The notes under the pieces: generated by a model
Databases searched by the model: none
What the model was told of the DNA's origin: nothing
The model's input: only the letters and a program-made list of their open reading frames with translations
In this document: positions 10,798 through 22,644 of the stretch, one piece after another
Layout: the number at the start of each line of letters is the position of its first letter
Position numbering within the stretch: position 1 is the first letter of the stretch
Source: Pyrenochaeta sp. MPI-SDFR-AT-0127
Taxonomy: Eukaryota > Ascomycota > Dothideomycetes > Pleosporales > Cucurbitariaceae
Length of the DNA stretch: 64,000 bases
Assembly (NCBI GenBank): GCA_020747015.1
Contig: JAGTJM010000011.1
Location: forward strand, 310,001 to 374,000
Direction of reading: 5' to 3'
Translations under genes and position numbers: made by a program

Positions 10798-11486
10798 ATG
10801 ATTAGCCCCACCAGCCTCAAGGGGCGCTTTGTCATTCTCGCTCTGCTCGTGTTCGCCTTCTTCTCATTTCTATTACTGGGACCGTACAAAGTGACTCCAG
10901 GACACTTGACGGCAGCAAGGCAAGACGGACAGCAGCAGAGTCAAGCCAGCGATGCGCTACTCACAGGACACGCAATTGCACCAAAACTAGGGAATGCGAC
11001 AGCTAAGTACGTCCTTGGGACGTCTAAGTACGGCGTGATTTCTGCATGAGTCTGGCTGACCATGGGAACCAAAACAGGGCAGAACTTGGTCGCGCAGCAT
11101 GGAAGGTGCTCCACACGACATTTGGTCGCTTTCCCGAGAAGCCTACCGACGAAGAGAAAGAAGCCCTGCGATCATATGTACACTTGTTCCAGCGCCTGTA
11201 CCCTTGGTATGTTCTGCGCCAGGTGGCGCTTCGTAGCTGAAGTCACACGCGAGCTAAATTTGGTCGCAGCGGAGAATGCGCTGAACACTTTGGACAAGTC
11301 CTTGCCAAATATCCTCCTCAGGTCTCGTCACGAACCGCGGCAGCCATGTGGGGCTGCTTTGTACACAACATTGTCAACAAGCGGCTGAAGAAGCCCGAAT
11401 TCAATTGCGAAGACATTGGGGATGCGTACGACTGCGGATGTGGAGACGAAAAGCCGAAGGAATCGGACAAGGGCACAGCTGCATGA
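10798..11486 (+). CDS. ERV2: FAD-linked sulfhydryl oxidase, Erv2-like (ER)
   Basis: Exons 10798-11006, 11078-11206 and 11270-11486 encode 184 residues. Introns are 71 and 63 nt. An N-terminal hydrophobic anchor (FVILALLVFAFFSFLLLG, residues about 11-28) points to the ER lumen. The Erv/ALR core starts at ELGRAAWKVLHTTFGRFPEKP. The second splice sits inside the active-site motif, creating C113-G-E-C116 next to the FAD. The C-terminal helix region has AAAMWGCFVHNIVNKRL and the tail carries C168-G-C170, matching the CGC shuttle disulfide that separates Erv2 from mitochondrial Erv1. It would oxidise thiols with oxygen and feed disulfides into ER protein folding. Length is close to the yeast enzyme. 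Confidence 0.93.
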
Positions 11487-12589
11487 TACCCTGGGACACA
11501 AAGCGCTAAAGAAAAAGGAAGATCATGGAGGAAGAAGATCAGCCATGGGGGCGGCGCATGCGGCACATGAAGGTATACTGGAAAAGGTGTCCTTATCCAA
11601 CAGCACAAGCTGGGTGTCAGACACGAAGGCGCTGTTAGTATAGCGGCACTTCTATTTCGAGGGTGCAGCGGACTTGTCAGTGTACAGCATGCCGACCAAA
11701 GAAGACTATTCAGGTGCGGCGCAGAGGTTAGGCGCCTCTGCGATTTGGGGTCTGGGGTCTGGGGTATACGTACCTCGCCTCGAGTTGCACGTTGCAGCTG
11801 ACGGCAAAGCAAGACCAGAACCACAGTCGAGGCGTGTGTGAATTGGTATTGGCAGACTCCGGATCTTCCGGCTGATGGTAGTGTGTGCATGTCAGCCGGG
11901 GGGTTTCACAGAGAGATGTCTTGAATAGGGCCTTTGTGGTGGTGGGTAGAGTTGGAGATTAGCCCAAGCATCTTGGGCGAATGATGGCTCACGCGGCCAG
12001 CCCTGTCTCGTGGCTGATCTCTCCAGGGTCGCTCCCTTCCAGAGGTGCGCATCCTGATTGCGCACGCTGGCAGAAGCGACTGTCGTTATCAATAAACTTG
12101 CGACAGCGCACCTTGTTGCCCAAATGCGTGATGCGAATGCGTCAGAAACACACGTCTTTGGGTATCTTGGACGTGGTGGACGACGGCCGCGGTCGGGGCC
12201 CAACCCAAACACCCACCAGTTCTGTGACGTCTCCCAGGCGTGTGGCTTGCGGTCTGCAGGCCGTCGCTGGCGTTTGATTGACCCGTCGCGTGATTATTTT
12301 CGGACGCCCCTGGACAGTGCCGCCGACATGCAAGATGCGCGCTCGCGGCATGCATTCGGGGATTCGACAGGGCCCGTAGCGCATAATGGACTAGCGCCTA
12401 AACAACAAATGTCCTACGCCGCTATGCCACTCTTCCTAACAGAACCTGAAACCTGGACTGCGAGGGGTCAATCGATACGGCCACTCTCATGCCCTCTGTC
12501 TTCTCACCGTCTCTTCTTCATAATCCATTGACGTCCTGCCAGCACTTCACCGCTACTTTGCATATCGAAACTTTCTGCCATCCGTTGCC
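11487..12589. other. Intergenic region, Erv2-like oxidase / LYAR-type gene
   Basis: About 1.1 kb with several overlapping open frames on both strands (11.3-12.5 kb) that have no motif and contradict one another. It should contain the oxidase 3' end and the promoter of the zinc-finger gene. Nothing else recognised. Confidence 0.4.
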
Positions 12590-14415
12590 ATGGTCAGCTT
12601 CTCGTGCGAGGTAAGTTTGCCATGTTTATACCCCTCGCCCACGGCCGCGCTTCAGCTGCCATGTCACCATTGGGCCCCTCGTCCCCTGGAGATGCATCCT
12701 ATGCTGACCATGACTTGATAGGGTTGCGGAGACGTCTTAACCAAGAAGAAACTGGATCCCCACCGCAATCAATGTTATGGAGCCTCATTCTCATGTTTGG
12801 ACTGCATGGTTCACTTTCCCGGCACAACCTATAGAGCCCATACGGTATGCGTCCTTCCATCTTTGCCCTTTATTTTCAACCGGCTAGTCATGCTTTGCCT
12901 CAAAACAAAGGCTTCATGGGAACTTGTGCGCCCATTTCGCGCGTTGGGAAGAAGAAGAAAAAATCGATTCGTCCTACGTGAATACGGCTAATGATTGGCC
13001 TATAGGCTTGCATCACAGAAGACCAAAAGTACCAGGGCAAGCTATACAAGGAGAAGAAGCCAAAAGGCCAGCACCAGAAAAAAGACAGTGCCCAGCAGGA
13101 TGATTCGCAAGCACTCACTCCTCACAACGCCTATGTCGAAGATGCGCCCGATGGGGACAACGCTCTCGCCATTGTCGATGCCCCGCCTCGCGCGCCCACT
13201 CCACCGCCTGCAGCGCGTTCCTTAGGGTACCATGAGCAAGCAGCTCTTCCCCCTCCCAATGTCTTCGACTTCCTCGACCCTTCTGAGACGCCGACTGCGC
13301 CCAGGACACAGCCGCCCATCGACGAGTCGCGCATGCTCGAAGACAGCCAGCCACCCGCATATGAGGAACAGTACATGCCCTCCATCACAGATGTTATGAA
13401 GTTTCAGGTGCCGGATGACGACGAGTCTTTTGCGCAGAATGGCTTCGCATATGGGACTGAGCCTGTCCGTCCTTCAAAGGAGCGATACGACTCGTATACA
13501 ACTCCTGCACCTAAGTCGAAGCACTCGAGGACCAAGTCGCGCGATACCGATGTAGAGACCACGACTAAGAAGACGGATCGCAAGCGAAAGCGCAACTCGC
13601 CTCCTGGACTCGACATGGCGCTCGTTCGTGCCCAGGAAGAGAGGGACGTGATGATGGCAGATGCGCCTCCCATGCTTCACTCCGGTCTGACTGGAGGACT
13701 TAATCGACTTCTTGCTCGACCAGAGTTTCCTCCTTCGCCTGAGGACTCGGGCGACTATGCCAACTCACCACTGAGCCCCATGAAACGTGCCAAGCAAGGG
13801 AACTCCGCGGCGCTTATGCGCGCACAAAGGGAGTGGGAGCTACAAGAACAGAAGCAACGCAAGGCCGACATCAAGGAAGAAAGGGCACGTGAACAAGCAG
13901 AGAAGAAAGAAAGAGAAAGAGGCCGTGAACGTGACCGAAAGGAGCGCAAGGCCAGCACGGCACTGGTGAAGGTCAGACCAAAGAAGAGACGCGATGAGTC
14001 CACCAAGGAAAGTCGCCGACAGCGCCGTCGACAGTACTCCTCGTCTGTGTCTCCGGCACCACGAGAACGCAAGGCGCTTAAAGCTATTGAGTATCATCGA
14101 TCAGGTTCAGCTTCGCCAGCACCGGACGGTAATGGTCAACTCATCGTGCGCCCCAATGGGGAACTAGCTACCATCCCGGCCGAGACTGATGTTAGAGCTG
14201 AGCTATTCATGTCTTTCATTACGAAAGGCCCAGAGTCTGAGCGTGGCATGAGCGTCAACAAGGCGCTCAAGAGGTATCACCGCGAACGCCATGATCGTTG
14301 GGACCGCGAGTCTTCCAAGGCTGAAGAGGAGAAGGAGCTTTGGAAGAACATGCGCCTAAGGAGGAATGACAGAGGCGAGGTTGTGCTCTTCTTCGCTCCG
14401 CCGGAGATGTCCTGA
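12590..14415 (+). CDS. LYAR-type C2HC zinc-finger protein
   Basis: Exons 12590-12610, 12722-12844 and 13006-14415 encode 517 residues. The seven-codon first exon gives MVSFSCE; splicing to exon 2 completes the first CxxC. Zinc ligands: Cys6, Cys9, His21, Cys25 for one finger and Cys32, Cys35, His47, Cys50 for the second, the last residues only formed by the second splice (HTACITEDQKYQGKLYKEKK). This is the N-terminal signature of LYAR, a nucleolar protein linked to rRNA synthesis and pre-ribosome work. The remainder is poorly structured: Pro-rich (residues about 120-170), a Lys/Arg-rich stretch with DRKRKR, a long charged helix with Glu/Lys/Arg repeats, then a more conserved tail (ELFMSFITKGPESERG... 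WKNMRLRRNDRGEVVLFF). The introns are 111 and 161 nt. Confidence 0.88.
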
Positions 14416-16692
14416 CTAGACGGGGATCTCGACATCATCATTCGGATGAGGGGCTGGAGCTGTTCCGATCCGTCGCCCAGCCAGGAGTCGAACGACATGG
14501 ACGAATCTATGAGCAACCTGGACTGATTATACGAACATGATTAGTGGTCAGTTGTTTGGTGGTGGTGGTGGATGGCCTGACGATACCCCCCCTTTCCACA
14601 TGCATTTCCTTCACTTTCTTCCTCTTCCTTCTTGGTTGATACCCGACTTCAAGTCAACGGTTCTCTTCGGGTGGGCTTGGTGCACGTGTTCTTATTCCTG
14701 TACATGTTTACGTTGGTTCTCCTTTCTTATCGCTCCGACTTGCATATCTTACTGCCAGCATACCTATCTGTCGGCATACTTGCTTTAACGGCCTTGCTTG
14801 TTCTTGTTTTGCGTTTATTTGCGTTTGGTATCTTTTGGCCAAACTCCTTCTACCCTAATGCTCCAGGGCTGGATCCCAACTCCCGTCCATTGGCGTTAGG
14901 TCTTTGAATATGATTCATGTCAATAATCTCGCCTTGCCCCCGTGTCTTCTACCGCTTGCGTTCAGTGAGGCTAGAAGGATTCTTACCGGATCTTTATACG
15001 AAGTGGTTACCATGAGCTGGCGAAGGCACACAGTGCTTGGCTTGACCTCACCGCCTCATGCAACGCTTTTGGACATTGGTGTGCATTTATTAGGGCTTGA
15101 GGGCGTGACGGACCTCACAAGAGGGCGCCTAGGTATGGACACGCTGCTTTCATGGCACCGAACCCTGTCAGCCGCAAGCATGTGTTTTCTGCTTCTGTGC
15201 GAGCTGTGCTCGTCATCGCAATGATGGATGCAGGTGGAATAGGCAGTCTTCTGACTGGGACTAAGGGCGAAGTCTGACGGCAACAGCGCAGAGCCGCAGA
15301 GCATGCGAACGATGAGAAGTGAGGCAAGCTAGCTGCGCAAGTACAAGTGGAGCAGACGCACTTCAAGTGCTTATGCAGTACCTACACTACCTAGCGCAGG
15401 CACAAGCCTTTGTGCTCATGAGGCACTTTCTGTCGGGTATGAGATGGGAGGATCCACAGCAAGCGAGGCACTTCGTCAGGCTCCCTCGAGCTTGGCTACG
15501 CGGTCACAGGGCATCCGTCTGGGGAACTCGTTATTCTCGGCTTGGCTCACACACACACACGTTGGCGATTGAGATGAGATGATTGGTTTCTCCATCCTGC
15601 GGCAAGACGGCAAGATGCGCAGCGTTAGAGGAGGGCGCTGCGGATGCTATGCACGCATCGGCCGAGGTCTCCAGGACTTGCGCAGCATACACACGCCATT
15701 CGGAGGGAGGACAGCACAGCTGAAGCTCTTGCCAGCATGTAGCGCCCTTGACCACGTATCTTCAGAGTGATTACACATCTCGTGGGCGCTTCGGCAAGCG
15801 TAGGCTTAATTCCCAGCCTGGCTACCTGGAGCAGGCCTCCAGGATGTTGCCCTTTCACCATCTCCATGGGGATTGATGAACAAGAAGCGCTGCAGACACT
15901 CGATGCTTGAACGATGGGCCAGATATCGACGGCAACGAGTCTGTACTACCATTTCCATGCTGTGGAACTGAGGCGGTAGGGGTATACCGAACTAGGGTGC
16001 AAGCACATCACAGCCCACATGCAGTGGGGCAAAACGCAGTCCTTCCTTCCAGAAGCTTTGTCGAACGCCCATAATCCCGCAACAGACGCCAAACCGACAG
16101 ACTGGCTCTACGTTGCACATCTCCCACGTCCCGCGTCTTGATTCGACATTGCAATGGCGGGGAGCGTAACCCGGCAGCCAGTGCAGTCTGACCAAGCCCT
16201 GTTGGATTGACCGGCCGCTCATGCAGCCGTGCGCTGGTCATCTGCAATTCTCCAGCGCCCTGGGGCATCATAGCGTTCGACTCAGAGCCCTCCAGTCCGG
16301 ACAGCCTACGGCATTTGACACGAGAAATTCAGTCATGGACAAATGAACAGAAACCACGCGATAGGGCCGTGCAAGCCTACTCGTCAATTGCCCTGCCCGC
16401 TCTTGCTGCAAGGCAGCTAGGTTCCTTGTGTCAGCCGCATGGTCTACATATTCGGCCGTCTGTTAGACGGTTGTATAACTTGACTTTAGTTCAGCCTGGG
16501 GAGCCCGCTGTTGCCACTTCTGCCTCACATCACTTTTCTTTTTGGGGTTCCGTCTTCTACTCCTCTCCATTATCAGATATTTCCATGATACACTACATGA
16601 GAGGTGACCTCGTCGGGCTCTCATCATCGTGCCCACGACTTGTTTCTTTCCTCAACTGTGCCACCTGAATATTTTCCTGACGATTTCAACGA
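14416..16692. other. Long intergenic region upstream of the zinc-cluster regulator
   Basis: About 2.3 kb. The first few hundred bases after the LYAR-type stop are pyrimidine-rich and probably 3' UTR. A short CA tract lies near 15547-15560. Open frames up to about 150 codons on both strands show no motif. Likely a large promoter or leader for the regulator at 16693; a non-coding transcript cannot be excluded. Confidence 0.4.
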
Positions 16693-19059
16693 ATGACGTT
16701 CATCAATCCAACCATGCCACAAAACCAATACGGCGGCTCGCCAATCGAAGGCTGGCAGGAGTTTGTTGCCTGGGACGATGACTTTCACTTTCATGGCGAC
16801 GCCGGTATCATTGCAGCACAGGGCAATAGCTTCGACGCCAGTTACCATGTTCCGGAGAGCTTTACATCTGAACAACCCTACCTCGTGTCGGCACCTCCTT
16901 CGATCGTCGACGGCCCGCCATCACTCGAATACACTGTTTCTGCACCACCGTCGATCCTCGATGGTCCGTCTTCTTTCGGCCAAGTCTATAGTACTTCGCC
17001 ATCTTTCGACACAATCGCGACGTCTCCGTTCTTGAGTAGAGAGGATGGGCAATACTTTGGGTCCTTCGGCGCCTGTGACGACACCCTTTCGCACCTGGAC
17101 CACAGCACGGAGTCTCCAGTACTGGATACACGATTTGAACGTATCGGTGGCAGCTTTGGAGGGTCAGCTGACTCTTTCGATTCAGCAGATGATGTATTTC
17201 TCAATCCATATGTTGCAGGGTCTTCTCACTCGTTCAGTGGCCTTGACATCAGAGCCTCTCAAGTCTTCTCAAACGTCGGCACATGGGCAGACCAGCCTCA
17301 GATCATTGAACCCATTACGGAATGCGACGAACGCAGAGCAGAGGCCGGGCCCATCTCTATTCCACGGCCCTTATCACATGGCTATAACCCAGTCTCGTCT
17401 TATCCACAGTCTGAGAGATCGCATCAACAGCACAGTCGTAGCAGGGCTATCACAATCCCTGAAGCGGCTCGTGAGTCTGCAAGCTACCATAATGGGGTTT
17501 CGCCGTCGCAATGGAGGCAAAGAGTACCTCCTATGCTCTCCGTGTCTCCAATCAATCAGCGTCGTCCACCCAGCGTTGCATTGTCTAGGAGCACCTCCCA
17601 GTCCCGCCGCAGGATTGCCACGCCTTCACCAACCTCAGACTCCTATGGTTGGGTGTCGTACCAACCGAATCCTTTGACCAACAAGCTTGCACCTACAACC
17701 ACCGAAGGCCTCCAGGGAAGGACGCCTCGAGGGCGCAAGAGAGGTCTTACTCCAGAGCAGCGAATCCAGGCCGCATTGATGCGGGTTGTCGGCGCATGCT
17801 CCAATTGTAAGCTACGAAAGGAGAAATGTGATCCGGGAACTCCATGCAAATCGTGCCTCGAGCATTATAAGGGAGACCTCGTAAATCACCCTTGCCGCGA
17901 TCGCCTCCTTAGTGACCTTTCGAACACCTTCTTGTCCAATCGTTTCGGATGGCACCCAACGGCACGATCCTTCGAGGCATTTGTCGGGCCAAATGGCTTC
18001 ACCATCTCGACCGGCATTATATACACTATCCCACTCAACTTTGGCTTTGGACCTCCCCTTCGTGTACCGGTGAATGCTTTGCAGGTTGAAGATTCCCACA
18101 CTTTGGTACACCAGCATATCATTTACTCTTGGCCACCCGAGTCGTCTTCGGGGTCAGCACATACACATGCTGTTCTCCCTGCTGTTCTAACCCAAGAGGC
18201 TACATCCACCCTTATGGAGAAATTAGATTCTCATCTCTCGCTACTGGTCACCGACCACTTCCACGCCTTCCCGCTATACTGCTCGCCGCTGCGAATTCTG
18301 CGCGAGGTCTATGTTTTCTTGCGCTCTTTGCGTACGAACTCGGCACATTATCGAATTCTTCATCAAGCACTTAAGCTCCTTGTCCTAGTCCATATCGGTG
18401 GTGACCTCACCTTACCATCGCAATTTGAGAGCCCGGTGCTCGCCCAATTGATCAACAACACCATGAATTTTTCGGAGGACCTCAGCCCCACACCCTGCTT
18501 TATCCGCGCGCAATTCGGCGCTGTCATGCCTGGGCTAGCTCTCAGCTTGATGAAGGAGGTCCTGTCTTCAATGGAGCAGATTTTTCTCAATCGCGACTGC
18601 GATGAGTGGCCCATCGCTCTCGCTGTCCTTATCACCATCCTCATGACAGTTGAGTCCATCCATTACCACGCCGCGAAGCTGCCTTACCATCACAATTACA
18701 CTACAGCACGCTTCAATCTGGCTGATGAGGAGCTTGAAATCGATGATGGTGGTGTGAAAACCCTTCTTACCTTCTATATCGCCTGCTTCTCTGGATGCCA
18801 TGCCCGGCTCAGGCCAGATTGGGAAGGCGAGCCAACATTTTCACAGCGTACCCGCGATGCATTACCCGAAGACAGGTTCATCGAGGGCGTAAGAGAAGCC
18901 ATGAAGAAGGCCAGTGGCGTTGGTTACCTAGCCATCAAAGCCAACGAGAAGAGACAGGGCAACGACATGGGCTACTTTTTCGACAGGCTAGTAGCACGAC
19001 TCCTGCTCCAACGAACAGAACACAAACTTCCTCGGCGTACATATTCCCCAATCTCTTGA
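16693..19059 (+). CDS. Zn2Cys6-like fungal transcriptional regulator
   Basis: Intronless frame of 788 codons. A zinc cluster sits mid-protein at residues 369-401: Cys-x2-Cys-x6-Cys, a five-residue linker, Cys-x2-Cys, then 12 residues to the final Cys, which is longer than the usual 6-8. A basic run (RGRKRGLTPEQR) lies just before it and may help DNA contact or nuclear import. The N-terminal 340 residues are Ser/Pro-rich and probably disordered; they include an imperfect 17-residue tandem repeat (VSAPPSIVDGPPS / VSAPPSILDGPSS, 16885-16986). The C-terminal half is helical and Leu-rich with segments such as ILREVYVFLRSLRTNSAHYR and TTARFNLADEELEIDDGG, the usual place for a regulatory domain. Target genes are unknown. 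The cluster's central position differs from the N-terminal location common in Gal4-type factors. Confidence 0.85.
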   Translation: MTFINPTMPQNQYGGSPIEGWQEFVAWDDDFHFHGDAGIIAAQGNSFDASYHVPESFTSEQPYLVSAPPSIVDGPPSLEYTVSAPPSILDGPSSFGQVYSTSPSFDTIATSPFLSREDGQYFGSFGACDDTLSHLDHSTESPVLDTRFERIGGSFGGSADSFDSADDVFLNPYVAGSSHSFSGLDIRASQVFSNVGTWADQPQIIEPITECDERRAEAGPISIPRPLSHGYNPVSSYPQSERSHQQHSRSRAITIPEAARESASYHNGVSPSQWRQRVPPMLSVSPINQRRPPSVALSRSTSQSRRRIATPSPTSDSYGWVSYQPNPLTNKLAPTTTEGLQGRTPRGRKRGLTPEQRIQAALMRVVGACSNCKLRKEKCDPGTPCKSCLEHYKGDLVNHPCRDRLLSDLSNTFLSNRFGWHPTARSFEAFVGPNGFTISTGIIYTIPLNFGFGPPLRVPVNALQVEDSHTLVHQHIIYSWPPESSSGSAHTHAVLPAVLTQEATSTLMEKLDSHLSLLVTDHFHAFPLYCSPLRILREVYVFLRSLRTNSAHYRILHQALKLLVLVHIGGDLTLPSQFESPVLAQLINNTMNFSEDLSPTPCFIRAQFGAVMPGLALSLMKEVLSSMEQIFLNRDCDEWPIALAVLITILMTVESIHYHAAKLPYHHNYTTARFNLADEELEIDDGGVKTLLTFYIACFSGCHARLRPDWEGEPTFSQRTRDALPEDRFIEGVREAMKKASGVGYLAIKANEKRQGNDMGYFFDRLVARLLLQRTEHKLPRRTYSPIS

Positions 19060-19069
19060 ATCCTGGTTC

Positions 19070-19123
<54 letters not shown>

Positions 19124-20032
19124 GTCACGCTCCGCTAGGGTGGTTCTCTGTCAACTTCGGCGTCCAAAATCATCTTTTTGGACAACTTTACCTCCCCATG
19201 TTTTTGCTGAGCGTTAGACTAGACTTCCTCGTAGGCGGTGGTGCTCACACACTCTACCGTTTGGAAGACATACTCTGCTACGACGACACGGCCTGTTAAT
19301 GATGTATGGTTGGAGTTAAATGCGCTTTTATATCCCCCTGAGGGCGGGTTTCCAGATATTCTTTCTACTTCTTCATTTCTCTAGATCTGTTGGATGGCCT
19401 GCTGTTGTACGTTATTGTATTCAGAACTGTACCTTTTTTTATAGCTTACTTTGGAGGCGGACATTTGCGTCTTCCTTTTCCTCTTTCTTCTCTTTTTTTG
19501 TTCCTTTTATCTTCTCTTCTGTTCGGGGGGTTTTTTTTTGTGTAATTGCTTCTGCTAGATACCAAGTTGATAAGGTTATTGCGTTATACAGTATCATCTA
19601 CATGCAAAAATCAATCTTAAAAATTGTTTTACAAACTACGTGTCACATCTGTCATACATGGAAGCAGCTCATTGATTTAGTTTCTGCTGACACAGGCAAG
19701 AGATTGTGATCAAGGCCTGAAACGCCTTCAACCACCACAATAGTAGCTCAAGATTTGAAACTGGTGCCGTGGATAAAGTGATAGATTATGGGTTTATACT
19801 GCCGGTGTGAACAACACAGCGTTATTATAGAGATGACAAAAACGATTGTGAGAGCTCTTGAAACCACTTGCCCCGACACACCATACCACTTTCGCGCGTG
19901 AGTGAACATCTCAACACACATCCGTTCAAACGAACAGTATAGAAAGTAAACGCCCCCCCAATGCAAAATGCTCATGCGCGCTCATCAATGCCTAACGCTT
20001 CAAACATACGAAAACAACGACCGTATCCCCTC
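19060..20032. other. Convergent intergenic region with T-rich tracts
   Basis: Apart from the TC repeat, it holds strongly T-rich tracts (about 19430-19545) and AT-rich flanks of two converging genes. The 129-codon frame at 19320-19709 is a product of pyrimidine-rich sequence and is not called. Confidence 0.5.
19073..19120. repeat. (TC)24 dinucleotide microsatellite
   Basis: Forty-eight bases of perfect TC repeat starting 13 bases after the regulator's stop codon, hence within its 3' UTR if transcribed. Perfect dinucleotide runs of this length are commonly length-variable between strains. Confidence 0.97.
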
Positions 20033-21600
20033 TCAGTAAATCGAACAACTCGTCTGCGCCCTCGTCAAAGCAGACGAGAACATTGTCTGCATAGCCATGT
20101 AGTGGAAGATGATACCTCCCAATACGGCCAGATGCCAGATATTGTGCGAGCAACCAATATAGTCAAAAATGCCAGGGAAAAAGCGCTCGGGCGTCTTGCT
20201 AGCATACAGACACGCACCGGTGCCATATACAACAAGACTCTTGGTTATGGGCGCGTAGAAATACTGCGCCCACTCGACACCGCGGGTATAGGCGAGCTGT
20301 CCAAAGGGAAGGAAGCCCGTGAGGGCGAGGGAGACGTAGAACACAACGCGCAACCATGCCATATCTGCGCGGTTGAAGGTTGGGTGCCAGGGAAGAATAA
20401 TACCGCCAACACCCAGGAGGGCAGTTATCGTCATGTAAGACCACCGCGATACGGGCTCGCAGTAGAAGGCGGCGTATTCAGTAGTCATGATGGACGCAGC
20501 GACGAGTAAAGAGATACCGGTGTAGTCCACGCAAGCGAAGCGCTCGAGAAGCGTTTGATGGGAAATACTGTTCATGGTGTGCCAAATGGTCGAACAGGCC
20601 AGGCATTTGCAGGCAGCGAAGAAAAAGACTGCAGCTATGAAGATGTCGGCTTTGGTCGACATGCTGAAGTTGTGGCTGGAAGGGTAGAAATAGAAGGCGA
20701 GAGCAAGGACCATGAGGAAGCCGAGAAGGTGCGTCCAGATGTTGATGAGCTCGTTATGTATACTGACGACAGAGCGAACGCATGCCCACTTGCCTTCGGA
20801 GAAACGGTAGCCTTTGAGAATGTGGGGGTTGACTCTCCAAGGCTCTGGTAGGTCGTCATAGTGAATCAAGCCGTGCTCTTTTGCACGAGCGAGCGCTCGT
20901 TGGACGGCGTGCTCGATTGTGAGTTCGATGGTTTCGCGCGCTCTTCGGGCTTTGTCCAAACCACCATCGACGACGCCTTTTGCAATCTCAAAGCCTTCGT
21001 CCATCTTCCTTAGACCACCCTCATAGAAGTCATGCGCATAGGAACTGATCGAACCATCCCCCAATGCGTATGCGCGTGTCTCAAATTCCGTCAGGTACGT
21101 ATCCATGAGTATTATTCCTTCCAAGACCTTCTCGCCTAGCGTCTCTTTCCGTTCCAGCGCTTCTTTGTACCGCTCCTCAAGCGTCTCCACAAAGACGGCC
21201 GCTTGCCGTCTTCCTGCCTCAATTGCGCCATCCGATATCTTCGAGCACGATTCACGAACCGCAAGGAGTGTATTGAATGCGTACTCGACGCCGGCATCAT
21301 ACTTGATGTGGCCGTACGATTCTAAGAAATCCAATCTGCAATTGAACTCGGCCAAGAAATTGCGCAACTACGGCCAAAATTAGCGCTGCGATCAAGTCGC
21401 GAGTATGCTGTGATACATACCAGTACCTGAAAGTTTTCAGCCTCTTGCATGCATGGTCTTGTGTGCCATGAGTGCCGTCTTTGCCGTTGCGAAGCGAAAG
21501 TACCATATCCTCGGTACGAGGGCTGGACGGGCTCTTCTTGCGAAACCATGACGGCCGTGCTGACCCCAACACTCGAATTTGAGCGCGGCATGAGGGGCAT
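20033..21600 (-). CDS. Izh3-like PAQR / hemolysin III family membrane protein
   Basis: Exons (complement) 21421-21600 and 20033-21367, joined across a 53-nt intron (GTATGT...GTAG), encode 504 residues. The family N-terminus of the membrane domain is present: SVVSIHNELINIWTHLLGF, then HTMNS after helix 2 and SHNIWHLAVLGGIIFHY before the last helix. These His, together with the Asp of the VDYTGIS segment, form the zinc site of PAQR proteins. About seven transmembrane helices follow residue 240. The first 230 residues are a long cytosolic extension with a charged helical segment (ERYKEALERKETLGEKVLEG), the hallmark separating Izh3 from the short Izh1/2/4. Yeast relatives affect zinc and sterol homeostasis. 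The start is the ATG at 21600; upstream in-frame codons are not ATG. Confidence 0.9.
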
Positions 21601-22644
21601 GGTTATATACAAATGCGATTGCGCAGGGCTATTTGGTGTGGCGAAATCGATTCCGCTGCTCAAGCGTGTCCAATGGGTAAGAAGACCAGTCTTTCCGCGG
21701 TCTTAGAGTCGGGGCAAGATGAGGCGATTGGCTGGCTTGCGCATGTGCGCAGGACGATTCTCTGGGTAGATGAACCCCTCTCGAGGTTGTTGGGGACGAT
21801 AAATACTGAGGAGCAGGTGGGTCGTTTTTGTCCGCGAATAGAGTGTAGAGGAGGCGGGCGTGCTTTCCGAAAACGTCAAGGATTGGACAGTGCAGTACTC
21901 TTGCGGCGGAATATGTACAGGCGCAGCGAAGTATGCACAGAGAGGCGAATGAACGCAACTAAGACGAAGGCAAGAAGGAAATTGAGGGCTAAGGAGTGTG
22001 AAGGGGTAAGGAGGGTTGGCATCGTCATTCAGCCTTTGACCCTGTGAAATTCGCGCTTCGCCGCTTCCGAGCTTCGCGCTGGCTGCTATGCCACCAATCG
22101 GTTCCCTGCAGCGCCCTGCTTTTGCGGCTCCACGGCAGGGCTGGGGAACTGTGGAAGCATTCTTAGCTCATTGTCTGAACTACTGGTAGGGACACTGGCT
22201 TCTAGATGCCTTTCTCCTTTGTTTAGAAGGGGTGGCGGTGCGATTCGATTCTTGCATTGTCCCTTTCAGCAGAGAGACACCGCTCACCTGCGACCAGCCG
22301 GCGGCCGATTGCTCCTGCCAGAAGCGGTCGCGTTCCCTAGCGACCCGTCCTCCAGGTCTTGGTATCGCTGGCATGTGACCACCATCGTCATCAGCCATCA
22401 TCCGCTAGGAAGTAACGGCAGCGGTCCGCAGCAATGGGTTACTCGCAATAATTGGGCGCCCTGCAAACATGGACCTTTCAAAGTCAAGCCTCAATTGTCC
22501 CCTGCCAAAACGCGTGGTTGCACGTGCTTTTGTGGCGCCACGAGGCTGCACCTGTCAGAATTGGGCGATCACAACCCAACGCTCACCATCTTGAAATTTT
22601 CAGCAACGCCATAACTCAAGCCACAAACGTTCGGGGCCGCTGCA
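21601..22644. promoter_or_regulatory. Divergent promoter region, PAQR protein / Mri1
   Basis: About 1 kb between divergent start codons. One CCAAT box is visible near 22094. Open frames here (up to 147 codons) have no motif. Confidence 0.4.

Noticed and set aside
11318..11890. 190-codon minus-strand frame
   Set aside because: Overlaps the last exon of the Erv2-like gene antisense and has no motif.
19320..19709. 129-codon frame after the zinc-cluster regulator
   Set aside because: Composed of Phe/Ser from T-rich tracts, as expected of 3' UTR.
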